IMG/VR virus record: IMGVR_UViG_3300021960_000062
Coordinates: 1 to 64,000 of that record
Direction: 5' to 3' (one strand)
DNA from: a virus
DNA: 64,000 nucleotides
The notes beneath the pieces were generated by a model. That model was not told the DNA's origin, did no database searches, and saw nothing but the letters and a program-made list of their open reading frames with translations. A program made the translations under genes and the position numbers. Each line of letters starts with the position of its first letter. Position 1 is the first letter of the stretch. Below, in pieces: positions 12,401 through 19,267 of the stretch.

Positions 12401-15251
12401 TGAGATCTCTAATAACTCTTACAAAACTAAACTCACTATCAAACACATAATCAATTCCGTGTATCAATTGTACATTATTAAGATACAAATATACTGCTTT
12501 TGTTGACGGTGTAGTTAAATCAAACTTTTCTGACAATGAAAATGTTTTAATACCTGTATCTTCAACTGTATACTTTGAAACTTTGTTTGCTCCACTACCG
12601 ATCATATCGCTATTAACAAACGGACTTGAATCAGGTTTCGCATTGCTTATTTTAGATACAATTTGATCAAGGAAACTAATTACATCTTCACCACCAAAAG
12701 GTAGTGTAGTAGACAGTTTTATTAAATTACTTTTATAATTTTCATATTCTCTGGCCGCATATCTTATTGATTTAATAATGTTTACATTTTTATCGCATAA
12801 TAGAGGTAAAGAACTTGATGCTACTGAGGTATATTTTACAAATCTCTGTCCTTTATTTTGGTAGTTTGAAATATCTCTAAGATTACTTGTTCCGGGAAAT
12901 ATACCAACAAAATCATTTGAATAATTAACCATTGATCGCAAATGATCTGTTGCTTGTCCTAATGTAAATGTTTTTAATTCTTGGTTTAATGGATTTCTTT
13001 CTAAACTTTTAGGAAATTCATAAAATCCTAAATTAGGTTCATCATTTGAAAATACCTTAAGAGTTACTGTATCGCCTTCAGTAAATTTAGTATTATCAAA
13101 TTTAAAAGTTCTTTTGCCTTCAACAGTAGAAACTATTGTATAAGAATCTCTAATAAAGTTTCCATTATTATAAAAGTACAAATTAGCATCTACTGAGCTA
13201 ATCCAATCTATATTAGAAAAAATAACTTCAGAAGTTTCTTCAGATAAAGTATAAGTTTGAATTATTCCCTGATCAAATACCGGATCGCTTGGAATATACA
13301 AATTATGAAAACTTACGTTGTCTAGTGTTTCGGTTGTTTTAATATAACCTGAGTTAATTTTCTTTGATTTGTTTTCAGCACTAACTTGATAGGTAAAACT
13401 ATCTACATCCCAGTCTGAATTAAATTCTATATCACCACTGTTGTTTAAATTCTGATACGCAATAGAAAAACCTAATTCTTTATCAACAGGCCCTGAGCCA
13501 GGTTTATAAGATAATAAGTTACTTCCAGCAAAACTTGAAGTTTCATATTTTGTATTATCAGTAAAACTTACTTCGTCGTCATCAAATATATCAAATTTAG
13601 GAGACTGATTTACAGAATCTTTTGTTTGACTCCTAATCCAATTTTCACCATCGAAGTGATACATCAAACCGGCATTATTTTTACCAAATTTAATAATTAC
13701 ACATTCGCCCTTAGATGTATTAGAATCATCTGCTTCAACTAAGGCAATTTGTTTATTGTCAGCAGTATTGTTTGCTTGAATAACAATTTTCTTTACAACA
13801 AAAATTTTATTTTTAACTAGCGGATCATTGTCTGCTGTAAAAATAATTCTTGCTCCGTCAAAAACGTCAACATTATCAATATTATAACCTGCTGTTCCTT
13901 CGATAGTACTGAAAACATCAGTAGTAAAGTCGTCAATAAAATCAACACTTTGTTTAGCTATCGATCCATGATTTATCAGTTGGATGTTAGAACTAAACTC
14001 AATAATAGGGCGTTTAGCTCTTGACTGTTCGTTAATTTTAGACGCTACATTATTAATACTAGCACTGTAATCTATAACATCTCTATGGAACCATTTATTA
14101 TAACGACTCCATGGATTCCGATCTTTGCTTGATCTGTTAATTGTAATATAGTCTTTGTTAGAAGGAAAACTTACAGCATCATCAAAAGGAAGTTCGTCCC
14201 AACCTCCATCGTCAAATAAAACGTCTACATCGTCATTTTTTACAGGTGGTAAATCTAGTTCTTGAAAATTAATTAATCTAATCGATGTACTAACACCGTC
14301 AACTAACCAGTCGCCTTGAGCATACTTTTCTGGAGTAACATTACCAGTAAAGTTTATCTTTAAACCGTTACTAAACTTTACATTATTAGCACTTGTATAG
14401 TTTAGTTTTCCAATGATCTCTGCTTCTACATCAATACTTGTATTTTCATCAACAGAAGCTATTCTAAACATGCCAACCCTATCAATATTATTTCCGCTCT
14501 GATAATATAATAAGTCAGGACTGTTATTTGGAACAGTAAATGAAACTGTGCCAACTTCTATTCCATTATTAGTAACACCGGTATTATAATTTGCTAGATC
14601 TCCTTCAGTGGGGTTTCTTCTAATATAAAAAGGATCACCAGGAGTGTTTACATTGAAAATATATGTTTGACCTCTATATAAAAGTAAACTTGGATTAGGT
14701 GTAAGGCCATCTGGATAAAACAAAAACTCGTCATCACTTTGACTACGAACTCTATATTCAGATATAACATCTTGTGCCTGTCCAGAAATACTAATTGTAT
14801 CTGGTCCTTGAGGAAGCCAATAATATTCTCTGTAATTAATAAACTTGTCCCAGTCAATGGGAGGATTCCAACTATAACTTCTTATAGATGTTGTAAGATC
14901 GTCTCTTTCGTTGTTATTGTTAAAAAACTTTAATTGGCTTTTAACATCAATATAATCGTAAAAACTTTTAACAGATAAATTTTCACTATCTCTAACTACT
15001 ACACCGGGTTCTAATTGATAAGCATGTCGCAATGACTCTTCTTTATCAACATAGATATCTTTACTATTATAAGTTCTTCCATAGTTACGTCCAATGTAAC
15101 CCGAAATCCTATCAAGTGTTCCTGGTTGTACTAACGGATCCAGTGTAGCACTTAAAAACTTTCTGTTAGTAGAAGATTTAAAAATCTCCGGTAATAGCTG
15201 ATAAGTTTCTCTAACAGGTAATTCACTCTGTTTGAATATTTTTTTATCCAT
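432..15251 (-). CDS. Giant 4,939-residue baseplate-region structural protein
   Basis: An uninterrupted reading frame of 14.8 kb directly after gp6; its ATG shares one base with the gp6 stop (TAATG), which suggests coupled translation. The N-terminal 200 residues are non-repetitive and Trp/Tyr-rich. From about residue 1600 onward there are several segments of the kind Y..GDIV.Y.G..Y.A, resembling small carbohydrate-binding modules. Residues about 2150-3090 carry at least five FG-GAP-like propeller units (for example FGTSIAMTNDGSVLVSSAP). A Trp/Tyr-rich stretch around residues 3700-3850 precedes Gly-Tyr modules (GQGYTSVPTIELVGG). The last 1,000 residues hold repeated beta-modules of the type VFVN..L..G.DY.......I. 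In T4 this position is held by gp7 (1,032 residues), so it may be a greatly enlarged counterpart or a gp7-fibre fusion; I cannot show homology to gp7. Virion structural nature is likely, exact role unknown. Confidence 0.75.
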   Translation of the reverse strand: MDKKIFKQSELPVRETYQLLPEIFKSSTNRKFLSATLDPLVQPGTLDRISGYIGRNYGRTYNSKDIYVDKEESLRHAYQLEPGVVVRDSENLSVKSFYDYIDVKSQLKFFNNNNERDDLTTSIRSYSWNPPIDWDKFINYREYYWLPQGPDTISISGQAQDVISEYRVRSQSDDEFLFYPDGLTPNPSLLLYRGQTYIFNVNTPGDPFYIRRNPTEGDLANYNTGVTNNGIEVGTVSFTVPNNSPDLLYYQSGNNIDRVGMFRIASVDENTSIDVEAEIIGKLNYTSANNVKFSNGLKINFTGNVTPEKYAQGDWLVDGVSTSIRLINFQELDLPPVKNDDVDVLFDDGGWDELPFDDAVSFPSNKDYITINRSSKDRNPWSRYNKWFHRDVIDYSASINNVASKINEQSRAKRPIIEFSSNIQLINHGSIAKQSVDFIDDFTTDVFSTIEGTAGYNIDNVDVFDGARIIFTADNDPLVKNKIFVVKKIVIQANNTADNKQIALVEADDSNTSKGECVIIKFGKNNAGLMYHFDGENWIRSQTKDSVNQSPKFDIFDDDEVSFTDNTKYETSSFAGSNLLSYKPGSGPVDKELGFSIAYQNLNNSGDIEFNSDWDVDSFTYQVSAENKSKKINSGYIKTTETLDNVSFHNLYIPSDPVFDQGIIQTYTLSEETSEVIFSNIDWISSVDANLYFYNNGNFIRDSYTIVSTVEGKRTFKFDNTKFTEGDTVTLKVFSNDEPNLGFYEFPKSLERNPLNQELKTFTLGQATDHLRSMVNYSNDFVGIFPGTSNLRDISNYQNKGQRFVKYTSVASSSLPLLCDKNVNIIKSIRYAAREYENYKSNLIKLSTTLPFGGEDVISFLDQIVSKISNAKPDSSPFVNSDMIGSGANKVSKYTVEDTGIKTFSLSEKFDLTTPSTKAVYLYLNNVQLIHGIDYVFDSEFSFVRVIRDLNENDLLEIKEFYSTSYNYIPETPASLGLTKTYVPEMYVDDTFASPQKIIRGHDGSITVAYDDFRDLLLLEFEKRIYNNIKQKYNPEILDIDNLFSGWDKTGTFTKKQVDDILELEFLRWPLVKNIDIYENSYYDQDNQFTWTYNKNLDILRQEQLPKHWRGVYQYLFDTQTPHRTPWEMLGFTIKPTWWDSEYGTAPYTSNNLILWEDLRDGIIRQGERQGKHKRYTRPYLLQLLPVDADGNLISPLEANIIVDYSTNYQDDFTFGDISPVESAWRRSSVYSYAQLIAACLLTPFETISLNLDRNIFQKNKVGQFVSKTTNTFLTVTDIVESLNSNSRPEGLLSYVVNYLKSNARTKQDVLEIYSNFDLQLSTRMKGFVDKSQQQYLLDSKNPQSKQTGIFIPSENYEIFFNTSSPLFTTRYSGVLVEKVAGGYKVSGYDQLNAIFNYYSFFAQQNDPVLDIGGVSESFVEWAPESFYIKGSLIRRQNQFFRAIQAHQSGDLFDPALWKQIDEVPVVGGARAIKRTRFNQVDRLTLNYDTVFDNIQSVVDFLLGYGSFLESQGMVFDQYNQDLGVVQNWETSVKEFLFWTTHNWAEGSILSVSPGATLLKFENIGSVADSVLDSFYDYNILKADGTKIEATNIDVYRGINELLIAPENDNEGIYFAEINYVQKEHVTIFSDKTVFNDVLFDKGAGYRQERIKSKGFRTVDWDGNYTSPGFVFDKVNILPWKQFTDYRIGDIVQYKEFYYVSKKFQRGAEKFDRTFWDLLDNLPESGLVANFDFRINQIEDYYETSIEGINSNQKELAKHTVGFQAREYLQEIAEDTVSQFKLYQGFSREKGTNNAIKKVFDKVSTVSDDKIVLDEEWAFRLGSVGGTDQIDEAEFDLKVSDFKLNPQPILLNGKQFDIVDFQNYILLNDNDYQLANTSFTFPTKRFEVPKNSAGYIFSSDVQFIRNNLQELLTNETSIDQFKQGDNIWTTFETSGWNVYRYVVSNVSIVTAEAPDVDRIVLNTNRVHNFTIGQIVGLNGILGLTGFYQVAEITPTTIVIAISGFREAPQVDESSFAFVSYFESVRVASYEELVNKGFSKLPVGSKVFIDQNEDNNNWEVVQRNKQYQVTQISEYGVAFPTGTGSAVTFVPELNQTIVGNPGAPVFSGDVIRDSAVIVYSDGETGLIPLQILAPKSGLQTSYLGAYAEVLTASKDGRWLVVGSPKASYIPSNYQEKFNPGANYEPGDIVLYNGKLYEATTRVFGDGSTIDLSSQDWKPVELPQANPLGADLFLANKGYARQGGVDIYEYSNGQWTLRNSLVSPRQGNGEYFGNSIAIGKLEGIEGTSGDVTLTVNEIDNAGGIVSVKANGTSGLNDQVFENVSGVDVSSEGVNATFDVTRSTGTPIYDIEVRNGGTGYTVGDQLYIQGTRVGGQPATGISNNDIVITVRAVDENGTILGSDTFNNITGILSTPVSETALFTITKNKDVYNVRLRQDGAVKVQPGDGYKQRSIVRYGAFFYACIKDTNIDKGVWSATATYDSGDVVKYPANSSQYWNVLKTVTGVEPGTDSTAYSSYETIFPDRSPEYWEQVQGFPFSVEYISDPANQLFGTGNWVPWDEKDNQGNLITYTSGTTIVIPGNTVGGVSPDNDITIRINQVSDNGDVGPFPTKREGEIQFFSYTGTAAIGIDYKGIPGPGSGTFLDVTPEDVSNPGTGAIFNIERKAGAYEASISVAGLGYVVGDQIRILGTALGAVDESYYLAISAPGSRDDRGKVYLYQYNGIKWTLLQDTNFVGLFDINRSYVQGSIVWYGSSYYKAKEFFTGNGVITPDVSDSWEATNTVNRDIVPNVYAYVDDGSSLEQGTTDDQIENIDIGDKFGTSIAMTNDGSVLVSSAPYADTSNFENYRGVWRTTETYIQGDVVRRNNKYYQLDSDSSLTSINDAPEIDNKWIEVQNTGTPRTGVVFVYKKNENRVFEFIQEINKSNIPGLNPGDAFGEKVTVSSDGTTLFVGSPNSDKNEKDQGSVFIFGWESNKFVFTQKIQSNTNDYEERFGSNLSISPDGKTLAVSAEGAETFEITTFDKDETRFDRLTTSFADPIGTTGKVFVFNEYGGKWVLGEIFEDNLSFNEDFGRSLATSNNTIIVGSPSYLSDDPAFTEVVIGRIQKFEKLDGVKPWTVIRNQTNQVDISKIRTLAAYQKDTYTKIADIDVVDTFKGKLLGIVEQNIDFKTPFDPAVYTESNNEELTTKDESQHWTEKQVGRIWWDTSKVKYLVYEQGDVVFRNGNWNSFAQGSSIDAYQWIESTLKPSQWAELANGDDPTITGNPLYPDDTVYSVKRKVDPISGNVSKTLYYYWVKNKQTTETNSSKTLASSQVADYIVNPQNAGVPFAFVIDKDKITLSNLKTLLDTDEFSVNVQFYKNGTDINLIHNEYVLTTEESTKNPNEDLERKWIDSLVGSDVLGNQIPDPNLSDKNKYGIESRPRQTIFVNRNKAVEQTITFINDALYTLPLADEIDYGYLNLIDEKPSTVKRLYDLSIDTEQELRFYAKPTIKDAVLSANIINGHVNTIDIVDPGFGYKSAPLITIRGEGEGATAEATIDSFGRISSVTVTNQGKKYLTANPIVRSFSILVERDSTVNGFWSIYSWSVREQEFYRVATQEYDTTKYWEYIDWWAPGFSEESRIIQTLPGLYAEQEVDLEDNQLLRLDDYGSGGWAVLQRVSQGATIKGKFKLVGRQQGTIRIINKFYNTEIESTGYDKTQTYDSNRYDTSAAKEFRNILNAMKYDIFVDELAGYWNKLFFVNIHYVFSEQLYIDWAFKTSFLNAIHNVGYLQQKLNFRSDNLAAYQAYIEEVKPYRTKIRNYTSRYQNLENTNTTISDFDLPPVYNTTTNTINPVKLGDDEIDLQPWNTWFNNYKFEVTDIILTEQGSTYSTAPQVIFTGGGGSGAKAKAYISNRKVTKIVLLDSGQGYTSVPTIELVGGVGTQTQFSAKAVARIGKSKARLFHNTIKFDRFSKTPTFKSYSANERFIETESFAGTGRLTTFELKYPSTLDKSSITVFVDNQQQFASDYTITLFTKLVNGLTVLKGRLTLLTPASEGSNITIRYEKNDEILDSLNRIDKYYKPTDGMLGIDKDVPDNGGEITTDYSQLVTGMDYGGVIVQGATFSVGAGWDALPWFTEGWDTAESNSKDFYIAADESTHSFVLPEIPESGKVYNIYIRRKGDTNTTRLDDPNFGTAQQTNESAIMPSFVGDGSTNVIDIPIPDEGIYINDGDVLIFRPIESDGSIDIQSANYLDAEVSGGTLLGSNPYSTATGILPEEIVIDGEKFISPEQVPAPEENIPGQVLESLSIRVFHTDRFGAPAVLSRIYTADGTQQTYKIDQHILQNANLLVYVNKVLKEVQVDYTVDYKNNEIRFISPPNNLDIIEVFSLGVGGVELLDVREFTGDGQTRYFLTGAPFSSTGKVFATIDGEVTSVGFVNSNGVVNESDNTLIEFGIPPVNNSLIQIVVLSEESGQADSIVRINQERINLTAGTREYPIQFFESLASSDTSNVIVEYNGSLLKTIDSTYVVYDGNDVITLNNDPEIGSGTVIPSKIKVFVNRELLRDAVDYNFNGADNEVRLLKSLNKGDIVLIENAKDANYEIVDGKIKFSPLYTIQAGDYIDVIWFTRYTEVDIVRDVYKGNQNSYKLQRSVRNISNVWVYKNGVRLTAGIDFYIGGANNSVYLKDSTLETDIIETLTYSNKIYNTPLSYEIHRDVLNRNSYHRYQLVNISLAQDLYYYDTVIKLNDASGLPNPSSGQPGIVSINGEKIEYLNKSGNELQNIRRGLYGTSIRTLHESGTLVVDTGYTETLPYNDNQEKFDFVSDGSSLLVGPLEFVPVKGGEFNTSTSFTSDIPQGYGRCDDIEVFVGGRRLNKNAFKLYDSTVASISPEGDVQYDAEFAVDGINEYVRLTSAVAPGTRITIIRRTGKTWYDRGETTVSDGTSLSEATSAIARFLQNSSTELPE

Positions 15252-18200
15252 TAACTGTTACTCGTCTTGGTTATAACCTGTGAGTTGAGTAGATTTAATT
15301 CAGTTGCTGTAATAGTTTCAACAATCTGAACATCATCAACTGTGGCCGCGCTCACTAGGATTTCATCTGGTCGTGATTGAATTTCACTTAAACTTCCGTA
15401 TGCTTGATCGCTTTGTTTTGGTACCATAACAATATTACTAATTTCAGGTGAATTTGCTTGAATAATATATGCTAATAATTCACTCGAATAAAACTTATCG
15501 CCAAAGTCCCAATTATCAATAGCAAAATAATTTGCTATAGTTGCTACAACTTTAACTTTTAAATCGTTATCGTTTATAGTCATATTTTTATTTTTTACAA
15601 CTTTAAATGTTGTTTGAAATTCTGTAGGTGCTTTACTTCCAAATAATGGAAAATATGTTACTGGATGATACACAACTTCGTCACTAATAGATTTTAAATC
15701 GGCTAACTCTTTACCAAATTGAACTCTTAAACTTTCAGGAGTTGGTTCTTCTGGTGCTGTAGCTGTTGCTCCTATTAGATAATTTCTGTAATTAATATCA
15801 TAATTTCTAACTAACAAATAGATATCAATAATGTTACTAGCACTAGGGTCAATTCTTCTATCACTACTGGCATTATGAATGTACTGAAACTTTAATCCGC
15901 TTCTTCCAATATATGCTATATAACTAGGTTCTAAGATAAATGTTCTAGTAATTAAATCAACACGTTTAACAAAATTTTCTGCTTGATCATAAAAGTAAAT
16001 TAATTGGTTATGATCGTAATCATTAACACTTGTATTAACTTCTTTGTCTTTAATTAAAACAGTATTATTTTTATTGTCGATAAAATCTAATTTTGTAAAT
16101 CCATAATTGTCTGTTGATTTTTTAAAGAACAAGTACTTGTCTGTTAGATCAGTTCCAACAATATCATCAAAACTATCTGGATTATCAATTACACCGTCAT
16201 CGTCTGTATCATAAAAAGTTACTTTAACACTTTCAGTGCTTTGATATCCGTCTTCAAATCTAACACTATCTGATATTTCAAACAAAATATCATTCTTTAA
16301 AGTTTTGTCTTGATCAATAATTGTAGCAACATCAGCCGATGTAAAATCTGGATTTGAATTTTTAAGTTCAATAATTTTATCAGCCAACTGTGAAGCCGAT
16401 AATTCTTTACCCTCAGGAACACTATTAATATCTAATACTTTGATTTGATCTTTAATGACTGTTCTTTTTTTACTGTCATAAATTTTTTCTGATCTATCAA
16501 AATAGAATCTATTTTGTTCAACACTAGAGAATACATAACTTGTTCCACGGACTCTTACTCTAAATTCATCGCCGTCATATACAAATGCTAGAATCCAACT
16601 AGCATCAGCATTAGTATTTGTGTTGTCGCCTGCTTGACCTAAACTAAAATCACTCGAAAGATCAATATTATTACTAGAAATCACTCTCCATGTTCGTGTT
16701 TCAATATCATATCTTAGACCAAATGTTTGACTAGAAAAACTAAGATTTAAAATTTCTGTTTCAATGTCAGTTGGTAAGTTATTAACAAACTTAGGTACTA
16801 CCTGTGTTGGAATTGATCCAGTTGGAATAGGATCAGAAAATGTTACAGGGCCTACGCCACTGGAAAGGTTTCCTTGACCAGCATTTGTACCATCTCCAAC
16901 TACTCTTACTACCTTTGTCCATACATATTTCTTATGAGTTTTATCTGTTGGATCGTAAGTAACTAGTTCTCCATCTTTAAATGCTTGAGTATCTAAAGGT
17001 GGTAAAAATTTAATTAAACTTCCTGCTTCAATAAAACGTAAATTGCTTGTAGTGTAGATTCCAATCTTGATCGGAAATTCGTCAAAAATGTTTCCAAAAT
17101 AACCTGTACTTCCATTTATATCAGTAGTACTTTGTAACCACTTAACACTAACATCACTAGTAAAAATTTTATCAAAGTTTGTAATATAAAAATTATATGT
17201 TTCTGAATCTTCAATTACTGGTTCAATTGTACTTCTAATGTAATTTAAAACAATATTTTTATTTGTATATGTATAACTAAAATTTCTTTCAGTGTTTGTT
17301 CTATAAATTAAACCGTCATCAGCAAAAACATTAACCATAGAATATTTTCCACTAGCATCTACAATATCAAAATTTCTGCTAATGCCACTTGATGTTCTAT
17401 TAATTGCTTTTACTTTTAAAATTTCTTGTGAGCTACCTAGAGGAGCAAGATTATAATCTTCTCCTGTTACCATTCTATTTTGTGTATAATACTGTGCCGG
17501 TGCTTTAGCTCTAATCGAATCAATGTCTTCAGATGGAGCACTGTTTTCAACAGTATATTGTAGATTCATTGTAAGTGTAATAGTCTGAGTTACACCTATT
17601 GCATTATTATACTGAATATCAATACTAATATTTCTCATATCTCTTGGAGAGATAGAAAAACTTGCTCCGATAGAAGTTCTAAAATAACATCTAAACACAC
17701 CCAATGGTAAATTACCAAAGACACCATCTGAAAATAATAAATCTACAGTATCATCTTCTTGTGTTATAACAGTATAAATATTTTTCTCGTTTGATGACAA
17801 ACTATTATAGATAATATTGTTTCCTTCAATAGCATCTACTTTAGTCCATTGATTTTGTGGATTTCCGTCTGCTCCTAATTTATAAAGCCAAACATCACTA
17901 TTATTAATACCTGGTGTAGTGATTGAAACTTGTTCATTGACAGTCGGTTGTGTTATTTCAAACTCAGCACTTTCTAGTGTTCCTTGTTTAAACTGTAAAA
18001 AGAATCCTGTATTAGCACTTGCGTTTCCTTTTCCGTCTTGTCTATAAATGAATCCCATCTTATTACCAGGAACTGGACTTTCTTCATAGATAAAGTTTTC
18101 AGCTAGAATAGACGTGCTAGGAATTTCAAAACGCATAGATCTACCAGAGGCATTTTTTGAAAAATTAAACAACGGTATACTTGTGTTTGTGCTATTAAAT

Positions 18201-18763
18201 CTGTACTGATCTGTTTTGATGCCGTCAATTACTTTCGAACCTTGATCTTTACCAAATTCAGTATTTGGTACCATTGAAGCATTTATAACAGAAATAAACT
18301 GTTCAAACCAATTAGGATTAGTAGGATCATTCCATTGAATAGTTTGTCCAGACAGATTAATACCGTTACTGTCTGTTAAATTTTCTGTTGTTGAAACAGA
18401 TGTAATTTTAAGTAACCCGCTTGCGCCAACATTACGTTTAGCATTATATGAAAGCATCCTAGCAATACGTAAAACACTTTCTTTTCTGTTTGCTAATTCA
18501 ATGAAATTTTCTCTGCTGTTTAAGTCAAGTCTAAATGAAAGACTTTGACCTAAGAATGCAATTAGATCAATAAGGGCAACGTATTCTGAACTTTCAATAA
18601 AATCATTGAAATCTTCGGGGTAGTTTTCTCTCAAATATTCTACCATTACTCTACGCAAATTTTCAAAGTCGTAAGACTTGAAATCAGCGTTACGGAACGT
18701 CTGATAGATGCGAGTCCAATCTTCCGCAAGTATTAAATTATTTTGTCTAGTTGTAGTTGTCAT
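15251..18763 (-). CDS. 6: Baseplate wedge protein gp6
   Basis: A 1,170-residue protein recognised as the gp6 wedge subunit of T4-like phages (T4 gp6 is 660 residues; marine relatives are commonly longer). The N-terminal region is diagnostic: YQTFRNADFKSYDFENLRR, SSEYVALIDLIAFLGQSL and RENFIELANRKESVLRIA match the helical start of this family. gp6 dimers form the inner ring of the baseplate around the hub and join neighbouring wedges. Later parts are beta-rich and match the baseplate_J/gp6 style of DMRNISIDIQYN and ARAPAQYYT-like segments (RAKAPAQYYTQNRMVTGEDY, about residue 430). It follows gp25 in the operon, as expected because gp25 and gp6 contact each other in the wedge. The gap to gp25 is 62 bases and contains a weak late promoter box. 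Confidence 0.93.
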   Translation of the reverse strand: MTTTTRQNNLILAEDWTRIYQTFRNADFKSYDFENLRRVMVEYLRENYPEDFNDFIESSEYVALIDLIAFLGQSLSFRLDLNSRENFIELANRKESVLRIARMLSYNAKRNVGASGLLKITSVSTTENLTDSNGINLSGQTIQWNDPTNPNWFEQFISVINASMVPNTEFGKDQGSKVIDGIKTDQYRFNSTNTSIPLFNFSKNASGRSMRFEIPSTSILAENFIYEESPVPGNKMGFIYRQDGKGNASANTGFFLQFKQGTLESAEFEITQPTVNEQVSITTPGINNSDVWLYKLGADGNPQNQWTKVDAIEGNNIIYNSLSSNEKNIYTVITQEDDTVDLLFSDGVFGNLPLGVFRCYFRTSIGASFSISPRDMRNISIDIQYNNAIGVTQTITLTMNLQYTVENSAPSEDIDSIRAKAPAQYYTQNRMVTGEDYNLAPLGSSQEILKVKAINRTSSGISRNFDIVDASGKYSMVNVFADDGLIYRTNTERNFSYTYTNKNIVLNYIRSTIEPVIEDSETYNFYITNFDKIFTSDVSVKWLQSTTDINGSTGYFGNIFDEFPIKIGIYTTSNLRFIEAGSLIKFLPPLDTQAFKDGELVTYDPTDKTHKKYVWTKVVRVVGDGTNAGQGNLSSGVGPVTFSDPIPTGSIPTQVVPKFVNNLPTDIETEILNLSFSSQTFGLRYDIETRTWRVISSNNIDLSSDFSLGQAGDNTNTNADASWILAFVYDGDEFRVRVRGTSYVFSSVEQNRFYFDRSEKIYDSKKRTVIKDQIKVLDINSVPEGKELSASQLADKIIELKNSNPDFTSADVATIIDQDKTLKNDILFEISDSVRFEDGYQSTESVKVTFYDTDDDGVIDNPDSFDDIVGTDLTDKYLFFKKSTDNYGFTKLDFIDNKNNTVLIKDKEVNTSVNDYDHNQLIYFYDQAENFVKRVDLITRTFILEPSYIAYIGRSGLKFQYIHNASSDRRIDPSASNIIDIYLLVRNYDINYRNYLIGATATAPEEPTPESLRVQFGKELADLKSISDEVVYHPVTYFPLFGSKAPTEFQTTFKVVKNKNMTINDNDLKVKVVATIANYFAIDNWDFGDKFYSSELLAYIIQANSPEISNIVMVPKQSDQAYGSLSEIQSRPDEILVSAATVDDVQIVETITATELNLLNSQVITKTSNS

Positions 18764-18785
18764 ATCTGTTTCTTGCCCTATACAC

Positions 18786-18793
18786 TATTTACC
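18786..18793 (-). promoter_or_regulatory. Possible weak late promoter box GGTAAATA, minus strand
   Basis: Minus-strand GGTAAATA keeps the TAAATA core of T4-type late promoters and lies 23 bases upstream of the gp6 ATG in the only real gap of the baseplate operon. The first two bases deviate from consensus, so it may be secondary or silent. Confidence 0.3.
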
Positions 18794-18825
18794 GGAGATA
18801 AAAAACTGCGCATTTTATTTTCCAG

Positions 18826-19266
18826 CTATTCTGTGTTTCTCCTGTCAAAGTTAATTCTTAACTGTTCTGTGGCATTTAGTTCTAAATATTCTAAATCCAT
18901 CTCGACCAGTACACCTTTATCTGTAGCATCTACGCTTACATTCCTAGCTTTTACTCTAGGATCTCTGTTTACAATTTCTTCTACGTCTTGTACAATTATA
19001 TCAATATTTTCAGATGTCATTGGTTCAAACAGCATGTCCCAAATTACTGTGCCAAACTTTGGAAGTTGTAGCTTTTCACCTTTGCGAATATTGAAATGAT
19101 TTAACAAGTCCTGCTTTACTAAATCTAAATCGTACTGCTTAAAGTTTTTAGTAGAATTTCTTGAATTAAACCCTCTATATCTAAAACTAGAACCTTCAGC
19201 AGATACTGTTCCTGAACTGGCTTCAATTGTTTGTACTTTTTGCTGATTGTATATTTTTCTAGCCAT
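18826..19266 (-). CDS. 25: Baseplate wedge protein gp25
   Basis: A 146-residue protein of the gp25/GPW lysozyme-like-fold baseplate family (T4 gp25 is 132 residues). The central block LNHFNIRKGEKLQLPKFGT, followed by WDMLFEP and DVEEIVNRDPR, is the family signature; the family is not enzymatically active. gp25 sits where the baseplate wedge meets the sheath and is thought to start sheath assembly. The start follows the spike gene by one base and its binding site AGGAGG lies inside the 3' end of that gene. The C-terminal LEYLELNATEQLRINFDRR forms the last beta-strands. Confidence 0.93.
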   Translation of the reverse strand: MARKIYNQQKVQTIEASSGTVSAEGSSFRYRGFNSRNSTKNFKQYDLDLVKQDLLNHFNIRKGEKLQLPKFGTVIWDMLFEPMTSENIDIIVQDVEEIVNRDPRVKARNVSVDATDKGVLVEMDLEYLELNATEQLRINFDRRNTE

Positions 19267-19267
19267 A

